A DNA stretch of 64,000 bases. It comes from Copromyces sp. CBS 386.78. Its lineage: Eukaryota > Ascomycota > Sordariomycetes > Sordariales > Sordariaceae. The position numbers and the translations under genes were made by a program. Below, in pieces: positions 24,490 to 35,525 of the stretch (position 1 is its first letter; each line of letters begins with the position of its first letter). The stretch is taken from positions 1 through 64,000 of the forward strand of contig MU839079.1 in assembly GCA_030685235.1 (NCBI GenBank), read 5' to 3'. Below the pieces are notes generated by a model. That model searched no databases and was not told the DNA's origin. It saw only the letters and a program-made list of their open reading frames with translations.

Positions 24490-24585
24490 TGACCCGCGCC
24501 GGATTCGAACCCGGCAGCTTCCAGTTTACTTGGTAACAGCTCACGAAGAGCTCTCTCGCATTACTCCCGGCTGCACTAGCGGGCC
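24490..24585 (-). tRNA. tRNA-like Pol III gene, 96 nt, anticodon uncertain
   Basis: On the minus strand a 7-bp acceptor stem GGCCCGC / GCGGGTC with discriminator A closes the unit. Box A reads TAGTGCAGCCGG and box B reads GGTTCGAATCC, and a run of eight T follows as a Pol III stop. The T stem carries one extra G, giving an 8-nt loop, and the middle is about 24 nt longer than a standard cloverleaf. The best anticodon arm I find (GAGCT-CTTCGTG-AGCTG) would place TCG, read as Arg, but the D arm then fits poorly. It may be an intron-bearing tRNA or a degenerate one. It is the first of five such units in this window. Confidence 0.55.
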
Positions 24586-24589
24586 ACGG

Positions 24590-25336
24590 AAAGAACACTT
24601 AGTCACCTAGGTTATATACCGCAAACGTACCTCGTCACGCCTTCCGTTGCAGTTATTATACACTTTGTTGTTACTCTTACCTTAAGCGATCGTTAACGTA
24701 GGTACAGAGGAGACTGGACAATCACGTACTCGGAAAAACTCGTCATCAGTCATTCCAGGATGTGCCAAGGAGGGAGCGAACGGAGTACGTAGCAAAAGGC
24801 AAAGGTGGTGGTTGGAATGAGCGGTTGGAAGTACTAGTTTATTAACCTACTTTTTACTCTTAACTTTTCTTTTTTATCTTCTTTTATCACTTTTTTGTTT
24901 CCTAGTTCTCTCTTCGTTTTAGTTCGTACAAGTTGCGGCCTGCTTGTGCTTTTCTTCCTGCTTTTCTCTCTTCCCCCTTCAAGCACAGAATACAAACCAG
25001 AAGCCCATTTTCCATCTTCAGGCCACTCTACATCCTTAACATTACCCTACAAAGAAGAGGTTCTTAGACATGTCCGTTCTCAACTCCTGCAATGGAAAGC
25101 AGCTATGAGCGCTCCCATGGGTATCTTCAACACCATAACTCCGGCCGAAACAAGGAACCTGGAAACCGCATACAACAACAAGTCCTCCTCAACAGTCTTT
25201 ACCTCCTCCGCCAATTCCACAATTCACATACAAGAAAGACATTCACACACATGCAACAAAGACATCAACACGACATCTCGAAAGGAATGCCCAAGACAAG
25301 AAGCAGACAGTTCCTGGGTGCCCAACATCATGGACC
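24590..25336. other. Gap between tRNA-like unit and RNase H-like gene
   Basis: A plus-strand frame covers 24897-25383 with a hydrophobic N-terminal stretch, but it has no ATG before 25105. Its last part is antisense to the 3' end of the minus-strand RNase H-like gene. I see no independent support for it as a gene. Confidence 0.4.
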
Positions 25337-26908
25337 CTACGGCTGCTCCTGATGACTGGATGTACCCTCCTCCTGGTGATTAGATGAAGCGTCCTTTCGA
25401 AGACTCTCCCAAAGCTCATTCAGGCGCACGAGACGTGAGTCCCAGGCCAGAAACGGAAACGAGGAAGTCAGGGTCTCCTTCAGGACGTTCGAACCGGCAG
25501 ACTTGTGCTTGCCCTTTTTAGTGCGCTTGGACTTGGGCGCCTGCTTCTGGGCCTCAATCTGGTTGACCGCTTTAACGATGTCTTCGTGGACCTTGTCGAG
25601 AATGCCGTCTCTCTGCTCAAGGGGTTTGTCGATCTGGTGGAAAACGTTTCCATCGGTCATCCACCAACCCGCGACTCTGTACGCCAAGCTTGTGAGCCAG
25701 TACGCTCTTGTTCGGTAGGTACTGGAGCTTGATCTCGCATCCGAGATCGGCGAGGAAATGCGACTGCCATACAATGGCACGGACAAGGGGCAGGGTGAGA
25801 GCATCGCGCATGTTTCCACCCTCCTTGTTAGATCTTGGAGTAAGCTGATTCAAAGAGAATATGCTGTCCGTAAAGATTCTGAGGGAAGTAGCCGGAGGCC
25901 GGTGCCTTTTGACCACTTCAGCAACCGTTTCCAGGCCTTGAGAGACTACGGCGAGCACCGCATGGCGCTGCGAGAGTACGCGGTCGGAGGACCAGCAACG
26001 AATGTTGAAGTCCTCGGGTCTCAAACCATCCTCATCCTCGTGTAAGGGATGCTTACTGGATTCACCGTTGTGGTTGTGATCCAGTTCGGCAGGTCCCTGC
26101 TTGTGGTAGGGATTGCGAAAAACCACGCCGTAACCACCAGGTCCCCATGTGCGGTACTCTCGGTCTCTCTTTCTCTTGCGTTTCTTATCCGTCTCATTGG
26201 AGTCCTCTTCTTGCTTCTTGTGTGAACCGTCGACAAAGAGGTTGAAATGCGGCTTGCCGTCCACCCACAATGCCGCCGATTGCGCAATTCTGGCAAGGCG
26301 CTGAGCTTCTCCGTTGGCCTTCCTAGGATACATAATTGTGCCTTTGAAGGTGCGCGTCTCTTCCCGCCACAAGGGAATTCGTGTGTCGCCGCTGGGGGCG
26401 TCGGAGACAGAGCCGGGGGCATTCGTAGGTGACTCTAAGGCATCGGCCGTGAAATAGAATGACGTATTGCCAGCCTTGCAGCGCTTGAAGACGTTTCCGT
26501 GGGCGTCGGCCAGGAATCCCGGGCTAGGGGCCCGCTTTCGAGATGCCACCGGGCTTACGCTGCGTTCCCACCTTCGAGAAACCATCTTCAGGCCGGGAAG
26601 AGCAAAAGAAGGCAAGACTGAAGAGTCGGGTTCATTACAGAGAAGGTGGAATCGGAGCTTTTGCTGCAGAAAAGGCTTACCTTCTCAACGAGGGGAGTGG
26701 GGGTGTTTTGGATGACTTTGAGAATATGCTGGTGCCTAATGCGACCTGTTTGGGCGTACTGATGTTCAGAGGAAGCAATCAATGATGCGCCCAGCGACTC
26801 GCGGCTATGCGCGACGATATAGGGATGCGAGAACTGGAAAGTATATTCGGCCGGTCGAAATGAGGTGTCGAGGGAAATGGTGCACAGGCTGGACAACTCG
26901 GAAGCCAT
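25337..26908 (-). CDS. RNase H-fold protein gene with one-base frameshift
   Basis: Exon 1 (26681-26908, 76 codons, starting MASELSSLCTISLD) is followed by a 95-nt intron with a GTAAGC donor and an AAG|ATG acceptor, then exon 2 from 26585. A truncated paralogue at 52815 has a similar GTAAGC / AAG|ATG arrangement before its ATG, which supports this intron end. Exon 2 reads SGDTRIPLW, then HFNLFVDGSH (first RNase H Asp), LRIFTDSIFSLNQL (third-position Asp) and a final helix. At the GGG complementary to 25668-25670 the frame shifts: as written it stops at 25617, but removing one G continues into GWWMTDGNVFHQIDKPLEQR and on to a stop at 25337. This is either a recent null mutation or a sequencing error in a homopolymer. 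The Glu usually found in the second motif and the last Asp look replaced (QRHAVLAV; VLAHKLG), so catalysis is doubtful. Function unknown. Confidence 0.6.
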
Positions 26909-27193
26909 CAGCGTTGTGATGACTGATGGTGGTGTGTTGAGTTGTACTTGGTGGAGGGGAAGTCCAACTATGCAAGTCTAGAGGTCCAGAATCTAGAGGT
27001 ACCTAGGGTATGCGGATTGGGGGCCCGAGTAAATGTATAGTGGGGCCATGGCGCTGGTGAATGGTGGCAGTTATGGCTAATCTGAGCTGCACGTGATAGG
27101 ATAGGACGGTCACCCATAGCTCTTGCTTGTTGCCTGGTGGGGGGGAAGGACAATATAAGCAATCCCTTTCAGACGTTCTGTCACCAAAGAAAT

Positions 27194-27365
27194 TTGGTGG
27201 TAAATGGCTCCGTGGTGTAATGGTCGCATACGTCGATTAAGCGAAACCCCTAAGTCCTTATCTAGTAAGTAAGGCGGGCGAGAGCCGAAAAGCAGGTCCG
27301 AGGTTCGATTCCCGGCACTAGCAACTTAAACATTTACCAATTTCTTTTTCTTTTCTTTTTTTCCC
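27194..27365 (+). tRNA. tRNA-like Pol III gene with flanking inverted repeat
   Basis: Box A is TGGTGTAATGG (27213-27223) and box B is GGTTCGATTCC (27302-27312), followed by T-rich Pol III stops at 27341-27364. The D stem GTGT/GCAT forms. The 7-bp acceptor does not: GGCTCCG faces CACTAGC. Instead TTGG(TGG)TAAATG upstream (27194-27206) pairs with CATTTACCAA downstream (27331-27340). A TAA triplet sits in a plausible anticodon context (CGATTAAGC), but the central part is about 45 nt too long. It is either an intron-bearing tRNA gone degenerate or a tRNA-derived non-coding RNA. Confidence 0.5.
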
Positions 27366-28599
27366 CCTGTTTTTTCTTCGTTTCTTTTGAAACTTTTTCG
27401 TACCATCAAACCTGGGCCAAGTCCCCAGGCGATGTGAAAATCAGGTTGCCGGAGAGATGACCACACCGTCGTCGGTGATATTACAGCTGACTGCATACGG
27501 AATAGGCGAGGCAAGATGCTCGAAAGCAATAGTTTTGGTTGCGACGTTGAGTGGGAACCGCAGTTTGGAGAGATTGTCGGTACACAATAGCCTCTTTAGG
27601 AAGTTAGCCAGAACCAGTGAATTCGGAAATAGAGACGGCACCATATCGGCGACCCTGATTTCGTAACCGCGGGGGTAAACTCTGGCGTACAATGTAACTC
27701 GATAATCACGGTGATGGATGGAAGCATGGATATTACTGTGAGACCTGCACACAACGATGTTCTGAGCTGGAAAACGAGATTCCCAAGATAGACGCCTTCA
27801 GCCCACAACCTACGCCACAAATTAGACGAATATAAAACGGTGTCATGGAAGAGCGACATCCTGCCAATTGCCTTCATGACGCACTTATATTGACGTTGAT
27901 AAGAGTTCTGTTGCCCAAGATGTGGCAGAGTGTCCGACGTGAGTTTGTGTATCGGTTACCGTAGCTAATCTTCGGCCGGCCGGTGTGGACCGTGCGTTCC
28001 GCGGGTGGGTGGGGCCGTCTTGGCGCTCCACTATTCCGGCAGGCCGGCACCCGGCTGGGCCGGCTTGGCCCGGCCGAACACGGGTCGGTGATGCGCCGAC
28101 GGAGCAGTTCCTAATAACGGGAAGTTTTCACACGGCTTCTTTTTCAATCGGCCCTTGTTGTCACTCCAAACTCTTTGATGATAAAACATGCAGCAAAGGG
28201 AAGGGAAATGAAGAATTTCTTTCTCACATGCAACTAATAAATACAACAAACAACTGCCTTGTTATTTCTACTGCGCTGAGTGCATCCCGAAACCACCAAA
28301 GCAACCGAACCGCTGACCTAACTAACCCATGTTCACCCCTTACTCATGCAAGTATGCATACTGATGATATATACCACTCGATATCCAAACTTGGCAAGAT
28401 TCTTCCCCCCCCCCCCCCAAAAAAAAAATCATGCAACATATTCTCTGCATCATACCCATACTCATTCATCCTCATTCACATTCTCATATCTCATCCCAAT
28501 GCACCAATCCAAAACTTCTGCATTCTTTTCCCAGCCCACCACAACCGACCCCCACTGCCCTAGAAGACCCACTTTCCACACCTACCGCCTTCCAACAGC
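27366..28599. other. Intergenic, possible relic frame on minus strand
   Basis: Minus-strand frames at 27441-27752 and 27596-27877 have protein-like composition (GYEIRVADMVPSLFPNS; WRRLWAEGVYLGNLVFQ), but I can join them with no consensus intron and recognise no family. C10 and A9 runs lie at about 28407-28428. 28440-28600 is 3' flank of vtc4. Confidence 0.35.
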
Positions 28600-31059
28600 T
28601 CACCAAAACCCCCTCCCCCTCCCTTCAAAAACAAAGTTCAACACTACCGCCACAAACAGCGACGCGCAGAGGACACTCGGTCCCCACTTATCGTAGTACT
28701 TGGCCGCTTTCCGGGTACGAATCGCGCGGCTGCGATAGAGATAAATCACCACGGCGTAGCACAGCGACAGGATGGCCAACAAGGTGAAGGCGCCGGCGGC
28801 GAAGAAGGAGCCTCGGCTGCCGCCCTTGTCGCTGGAGCCAAAGTTGAGCAGGGTCACGGCTATGGTGCCGATGTAGATTGAGTATTCGAGCTGTTTTGCA
28901 GGTTAGTTATCGGTCTATGTGGGAGGGATATGGGGATGAGGATAGGAAGGGGAGAGAGAAAGACATACCCATCCCAAAAACGTCCTCTCGGCAGCGAAAT
29001 ACACCTTGGGCTCCACCCTCACCGGCACATAAATCTTCTTGCCCTTGGGCGCCTTGAACCTCTTTTGGTGAATCTCGCCCGCACCCAGCAAACTTTCCAG
29101 CCTCGCGTTTCTGGGAACCTCGGTCGCTCTGGGCATCGGAGCTATCGCCTTGAGGACCGACCATGCCCCCCTTGCCACCGCGTTCGCGCGCGTTTGCAAA
29201 AGGGTCGAGTAATAAGTCCAGCCGCCGACCCTCTTGGCCACCTCGAGCCTCTCGTCGTCAGATTCATCGTCCGAGTCGTACAGGTAGGTATCCTCGTTGG
29301 AAGCACGCTCAACGGTTTGGCCTTCGACGTCGTTAGCGGTTAGACCGCCACGAGCCCGCCGGTTCCTAGCAGATCCCTGAGCGCTGGTTTCGCCGTTCTG
29401 GCTGTCTTGGCTGCCGGGGGCGGTGGTGACGTTATCGTCGTCGGAATCGTAATCGTCGTCTTCGTCGACGTCCGAGGTGCTGGTCGTGGTAGAGTGTTCA
29501 AGTCGCTTGATGCCAAAGTTGTGCGTGGGCGGCTTGCGGATGTCGATGTCCATCTGGGGCATCCAGTAGGGCAGGAGGTGGATGCGGTCGGGGAAGAGGG
29601 TGGCGGTGCCGTGGATGAACTTGGAGAACTTGGGCACGGCTTCGACCAAGTGGCTGGAGATGAGCTGGCGAACCCATTCGGGCGGTTCCTGGCCGAGCTG
29701 CGTCTGCAACTTGACTTCGAGGACGGCGTACGGGAAACGGGTAATGTCACCGGGAGGAAGCTGGGAGAAGGGATAATCGATGCCAATGTCTGTGCGCCGC
29801 CAGTTGTCGCCGGAGCGCTGGACGCCATCAAGGTTGTCTTCACGGATCATGGTCAACTCGGTGTCGAGAGAAATGCGCACGCGCGCATCAGCGGGGAGCT
29901 GGAAAGCCGTGCGGTGGTAGAAGGAGCGGCAGACAGGCTTGTAGCCCCTCTTAAGGACGGTGTACTGGATCTCGGAGGCGAGGCGCTCGTCTTCGGCGAT
30001 GGCCTTTTCCGACTTCTTGCCTTCCTTGCGAGCCTTCTCGAAGATGGCGGCGGGGAGAAGCTCGCCACGCATGTAGGCGTTGACGTTCTTTTCTTTGAGG
30101 GCGAAACGGGCCTTGACCGACTTTTCGCCGGTCCAATCTTCTCTGTGAGTTTTCCGTTCGACGAAGATGGTCTCGTTTTGCATGCCACCGTACCAGCGCA
30201 GACGGATGGCCTCGGCGCCCTCGGTCTTCTTCAATCGGCCCTCGTATAGGTCCCACGTCTCCGGGTTGTCGTAGTAGATGGATGTGATGGCGGTGTCGGC
30301 CTCGTCGAACTCTTTGCTGGGATTGAAGACTAGAACGGGCAAATGCTTGAGGATGATCAACTTGAGCTCGGTGACGTTGTCGGGGTGTACCCAGTATTTG
30401 GTGGTATGTCGGATAAAGCTGCCTTGGCTTCCGCCAGCAGAACTGTCGCCCATGACGGGGTTGCCTCGTGTCCTAACCAAATCGTACAGCTTTGACAGCT
30501 TCACGACCGACGCATCGTAGTTCTCCTTGTAGAATGGCTTCGCCTTGAGACGTGTGTCGAACACGGGCTTCAACCGCCATCCCGTCATCTTGTCGTGCTT
30601 CTTAATGATCTTGTAGAAACCCGTGTAGTTGACCTGGACGAACTTGGCGAGATCGTGGACATCGGCAATAATGTCGCTAAGGTCCTCCTCCAGCAGCATG
30701 AACTCCTCCTCTGTCGGCCCATCATTACCCAAGCCTCGTTCGCTCAGACGGGTGACCACGTCTCTGACTTCGCGCTCGCTGACAGCTATCCTCCTCGAGA
30801 TCTCCATGGCCTTGACCTGCTGCTTGGTATGGACCTTGTCGAGCTCGGCCTCGAGCTTGCTGACGAAGCGACTTTCATCTTCCTCTGTCCACTCGCCCCT
30901 CGACTTCTTGCCGGTGTTGTTGTCCTTGCCGTTGCCGTTGGAGGTAGCCGAGGTGGTGCCGCCGCGGCGCTTCAGGTCGGCCTTGAGACCATCATAGTCT
31001 ATGTAGTACCATTGGTATTCGCGAATAATGCTGGAGCGGAGCTGCTCGCCGAACTTCAT
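28600..31059 (-). CDS. vtc4: Vacuolar transporter chaperone 4, polyphosphate polymerase
   Basis: The catalytic subunit of the VTC complex makes inorganic polyphosphate from ATP and passes it into the vacuole. Exon 1 is 28969-31059 and exon 2 is 28600-28890, joined across a 78-nt intron (GTATGT donor, AACAG acceptor) that restores [22 protein letters not shown]; 793 residues. The N-terminal SPX domain starts [20 protein letters not shown] and has the basic [11 protein letters not shown] helix that binds inositol pyrophosphates. The middle is the triphosphate-tunnel polymerase domain ([37 protein letters not shown]). A low-complexity acidic Asp/Ser stretch follows, then three C-terminal membrane helices. 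Start chosen at 31059 because the SPX domain begins exactly there; upstream in-frame sequence to 31290 is not family-like. It is head to head with rmt2. Confidence 0.95.
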
Positions 31060-32123
31060 GACGATAAGCCCTGGGCGTACACGACGGGGTTTGTTGGGGG
31101 GATTCGAGTATCGATACTTGGTCGAGTGCCACGTCTGTTTTCCTGTCTTGAGGTCCTGGACGATTAGCATGGGAGCGGGGTACGGGTAGTCTAGCAAAAA
31201 CCAGAGAAAGCTTCGGAGAGCGTGACGGGTAATAGCTTCGTACCTCTTTTGGGATGGGCGGACCCGCGTGAGTAAATATCGTTCGCACAAAGAAGACAGG
31301 TCGTGTGCGTCAATGGGAAGGAGGGAACGTTCCGGCAGTCGGTTGGTCGCTCTTTTTGGTCTCGGTTAATTATCTATAGGCCGGCTAGAAGCGACATGCA
31401 GTATTGTTGTTGTTGATGCGAAAAAGATGGAACTGAGGATAACACAAGTTGGCCGCGACACTAGCACTGATGCTGCAGGCTTCTTGAGGTCTGCTGTTAG
31501 TGTATGCTACGTGTATAGGGCGGCTTGGTTAGGGCCGGGCGGTCTGAGGTCACTATGATGAAGGCACGTTCCACAGACGGGTGTTGCCATTGGCCAATCA
31601 AGGCCTCGCCTGGACAGCAAATATTGGACCGCAGTGTCGTTCAAAGTGGGGTGATACCGTCACTGCAGTGGGCCGTGCACTAACAGGGAATGGCCTGTCT
31701 CGGGAGCCAATCTGTTAACGACGGATATGCCCGCTGTAGAACGCCATGTATCTCGTCATGTGAAGATGGAGGGAAGTCCTCTGGAGTCCAGACAAAGACA
31801 TTGTAAACAAAAATATACGGATGAAACACGATGGTAATCGGATCCTTATACATGGGAGAATATTCATAGAAGAAAAGTCGCGGTGGAATGTTGTAGATCA
31901 GTCTTCTTCACAGCCGTAGTAGGTACCGGCCGAAGCAGCTTTGCACTAACAATTGCGCTGTAACCAGCAGGATGATGCTTCTCACACACAACCCTTGACC
32001 ACCACTAGACTAGCCCTGAATTCGTTAACTTCGGTTGCATCCCCACTGAAAAAATAAACTGCCCAATCGAGACACTTGATGGCCTCACTCTCACTCAACC
32101 AACAGTCAAAAACACCAGCCACC
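31060..32123. promoter_or_regulatory. Shared divergent promoter region, vtc4 and rmt2
   Basis: 1.06 kb with no supported frame separates two divergent starts. CACGTT at about 31566 and ACGTG near 31511 resemble half-matched versions of the CACGTG site used by the phosphate regulator NUC-1/Pho4, which would suit vtc4. These are weak matches and only inference. Confidence 0.35.
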
Positions 32124-33476
32124 ATGTCCGACAACGACTCGATATCAGTCCGCATCTCGGAGGACTGCCCTCCCGAGATCCAACGCATGCTCACAGCAGC
32201 CTGGGCCCACGATGTCAAGACAGTCAACAAGCTGATCGACACGCCTCAAGTCGCGAGAGGCCAGGACCCCAAGACCGGCGAGTCTCCCCTGCACGCTGCC
32301 ATCCGCTCATGCGGTGCTCCTTCTGAGGACGACACTCCCGAGGACCTCGAAAACGCCAAGGCTACCGTCTCTGAGCTGCTCATGTGGGGGGCCATCTGGA
32401 ACGATGTCGACAACAACAACGAGACTCCCGGCTGTGTTGCTGCCCGTCTCAACAGGCCCGAGCTGTATGACCTCTGCGTCAATGCTGGTGTGAGGGCCGA
32501 GATGTTGTTTGGTCTGATGGATGGCTATGAGGCTTTGGATAGTGATGATGACGATGAGGAGATGGCCGAGGGTGAGGACGTTCTGGCTGAAGACGGCGAA
32601 GAGGCTCCTGAGCTTGTCGCCGTGGAGGAGGCCGAGGGTGCGCAAAAACAACAGTCAACTGCCGAGGAAGAGAAGCCCGCCGTCTTCCAACCGCCTGCCG
32701 TCAACCTCGAGGAGCAAGTCACCAGCGACAAGTACCTCCGGTCTACTGTTGCTTACTCGGACGGCAAGTTGGTCGACGACGCCGGCAACGGTGTCATGAT
32801 GGCGTGGGAAACCGACATCATGCGTCGCAGCGTCGACGCCCTGCTCCCCAACAAGGAGCCCGGCAAGAGGATTCTCAACATCGGCTTCGGCATGGGTATC
32901 ATCGACGGCATGTTCGCCGAGACCAAGCCCGCCGTCCATCACATCATCGAGGCCCATGCCGAAGTCCTCGAGTACATCTCCACCCCCGAGTCCAAGTTCG
33001 ATTCCACCTGGGAAGAGAGCGGTCCCGCCCCCGGTGCCTACAGAGTGTGGGAGGGCAAGTGGCAGCAGATTGGTCTCCAGCTGCTGGAAGAGGGCCATGT
33101 CTACGACGCCATCTACTTTGACACCTTTGGCGAGGACTACGGCCAGCTGCGCATGTTCTTCACCGAGTACATCCCCGGTCTGCTTGACTCCAACGGCATC
33201 TTTGGCTTCTTCAATGGTCTGGGGGCTGATCGCCAGATTTGCTACGATGTCTACACCAAGGTCGCCGAGATGCACCTTGCCGATGCCGGTCTGGACGTGG
33301 AGTGGAAGGAGATTCCTGTGGACATGAAGCAGTTGGCTGAAGCCGACAAGGACGGATGGGAGGGTGTCAAGAGGAGGTATTGGACCCTTGATAGTAAGTG
33401 CCATCCATATCTTTTGTCTACCGCTTGCTAACCCTTTACAGCATACCGTTTGCCCGTGTGCACATTCCTCGGATAA
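32124..33476 (+). CDS. rmt2: Protein arginine N-methyltransferase 2
   Basis: Rmt2-type enzyme; in yeast it methylates the internal (delta) nitrogen of an arginine in ribosomal protein L12. Start at 32124 in a strong context (GCCACCATGTCC); an upstream in-frame ATG region at 32076 is less likely. An ankyrin-like N-terminal region (GESPLHAAIRSCG; NNETPGCVAARLNRPELYDL) precedes an acidic linker and the SAM-binding fold: RILNIGFGMGIIDGMF (motif I), VHHIIEAHAEVLEYI (post I), VYDAIYFDTFGEDY (motif II). A 48-nt intron (33394-33441; GTAAGT, GCTAAC, TTTACAG) near the 3' end restores YWTLD-TYRLPVCTFLG and the stop at 33474-33476; 434 residues. Cytosolic or nuclear. Complete. Confidence 0.95.
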
Positions 33477-34645
33477 AGAAGCTTCTTCTTCCTTCCTTTT
33501 TCTCCGTTCAAAATGTCAAAGCCGCGATACCCTTTCTCCACCGTTGAACCCATACAGTCCCACATTCCGTGCCATTCCGTCGGTGTCTTTCTCTGATCAC
33601 CCAGACATGCAACCACATTTTCTTTGCCCTTGTCCGCTTCCAATATCGTGTAGTGTCCCAATGCAAACAACACACCACGTCGCCGGCTCCACCACGACCC
33701 AACCACAAGCCCCGGACTTTGTTCCGCTTCGGTTTAGCAGCGACCGCCGACACCGCAACGACGACCCATGATGAACTTCTCACCTAGGAGTAGTGATGCT
33801 CCCTTCATCCACAAAACGAAGAGTTTCTTTCCTTTTGTCTAACCTCACCACAATAGTGTACGCGGCTATCGTCTCGATAAGGATTCCAGTGGGTGTCTGG
33901 TGGCCTTTTGTGCCAAGGCTCTTTTATACATGTCGAGCATCGATAACTGAGCACAAATGTAACCGACCATGTCAGCATCGGACCCTTCAGTTCGCATTCG
34001 CAAACGCTGAGGAGGACGTGTTTGGGTATATCTACATGGTCAACAACCTGGTGTATGGAAACGCCATTGGTGGAACGATTCCGATGGTTAGGGAAATTTT
34101 AAGTAACCCGTTGTTCTTAAAAGATCTTTGGTCCGACGACGAAAGGATAGGTGTTGATCATGAAGTGGGTTTCTTTCTTTCTTTCTTACTTTGTCGTTTA
34201 TTTCGTTATTGGCAACCAACGAGATCACAGCATGGGGATAACCAAAAACGCCCGCGCAAGTGCCACGGTAGATACCTACAAACTACATCACACAAACCAA
34301 GCAATCATCACACCAATGTTCCCCCAAGACTCATTTCCATCTCACTTCATTTCACACAGGCGTAAATACAACAATCCTATTTCTCACTACACTAATCTCC
34401 AATGCCCCTTTTCAACCACCACCTAATACCAAAGCCCACAAACCAGCCCCCTCCCAATCAGTTTCATCATCTTGCTCCCTCCTCCTCCTACTACTTTCTC
34501 CCCCTTCTTCATCAGCCTCTTCTCCCTTATCCCCTCCTCCCTCGGCTGTGCCTGTACCTCCTCCCCCGCCACGTCGTCGCGCCCCGTCGTCATCATCACG
34601 ACGCTCCCCAGACTCGCAATACTCGTTCTCGTGCCCGCCGTGTAT
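33477..34645. other. Intergenic between rmt2 and the Gln/Met-rich gene
   Basis: A plus-strand frame at 33793-34365 (190 codons) shows no domain and includes simple TTTC sequence; I do not support it. 34400-34645 is C/T-rich and is the 3' flank of the minus-strand gene that follows. Confidence 0.4.
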
Positions 34646-35525
34646 TCACTTCTTGTCGTCGCCATGTCCCATTCCCATCCCCTTCTTCAACCCTTCCTTC
34701 ATCTCGCCCATCTTTTGTCCCATCCCCTCCTTCATCTCGCCCATCTTTTTTCCCATGCCACCACCACCACCGCCTGACTGCTGCGACTCCTCCATGGGCT
34801 GCTGCTGCTGCTGTCCCATGGAACCCCCCATCTCGGAGGAGGACGGAGTTGACTCGGGCATCATCTTGGCCGTGTGGCCCTGGGTGATGCCGCGTTGCTC
34901 GCCCATTTGAGACTCGGGCATCATCTTGGCCGTGTGGCCCTGGGTGATGCCGCCTTGCTCGCCCATTTGAGACATCGTTTCCTGTGGAACCATGCCCAAT
35001 TGGGAAGAAGACTCGGGGAGCTTTTTGGAGGTGGAGGTGGAGGTGGATTGGGGCATCAGGTTTTCGTCGTCGTGCATCTGTGGTAGGGGATGTTTAGTGG
35101 GTGTGTAATTGCATGTGGACGTTGGGTGTGCGTGTGTGTGCGTGTGTGTGCGTGTCTGTGCGTGTGAAGGGGAGAGGGGGGGTGAGAGGCGTTTTGATGG
35201 AGGAAGGGGACAATGGGTGATGGCGTTTGGACGAAATGCCCCAAGACGGTCACAGAGAGAGAAAGAGAGGTTGGGGGGGGTTAATTGGGGTTGAGACGAA
35301 GATGGAAAAACTGAGTGGGAAGAGAAGAGAAGAGAAGAGAAGAGAGGGATGGCATGGTGGTCAACATACATGAGCCTCCTCCTCAGCGCGGTAAATCAGA
35401 TCGTGGCCCTCCTCCAGAGCGAGATCGGTGTATCCGGGCTCCTGCTCGCCCTCATGTCTGTTACGGTGCGGGTGCTGCTGGCCAATGTTCTCCTGGTGCA
35501 CCTGCTTCTTTCCGTGCTGCGGCAT
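34646..35525 (-). CDS. Small hydrophilic Gln/Met/Gly-rich protein, unknown function
   Basis: Two exons: 35370-35525 (52 codons, MPQHGKKQVHQENIGQQHPH...) and 34646-35077 (143 codons plus stop), joined by a 292-nt intron with a GTATGT donor and a CCACAG acceptor, phase 0; 195 residues. The intron is large for this genome and holds (GT)n and (GAGAA)n simple sequence. The protein has no signal peptide or membrane segment. Its centre has two tandem copies of a 20-residue unit containing GGITQGHTAKMMPES, from a 60-bp DNA duplication. The tail is Met/Gly/Lys-rich with repeated KMGEMKEG. Such composition is seen in fungal stress or conidiation-linked hydrophilic proteins, but I do not recognise a family. 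Confidence 0.65.
34851..34970 (-). repeat. 60-bp in-frame tandem duplication
   Basis: 34851-34910 and 34911-34970 are identical except for one base (GCCGCGTTG against GCCGCCTTG), so the duplication is recent. It adds 20 codons to the host gene without a frameshift. Confidence 0.95.

Noticed and set aside
24895..25383. 162-codon plus frame with hydrophobic start
   Set aside because: No ATG at its start (TTG), and the end is antisense to the RNase H-like gene.
29407..30249. 280-codon plus-strand frame
   Set aside because: Shadow of vtc4, same cause.
32655..33404. 249-codon minus-strand frame
   Set aside because: Shadow of rmt2.
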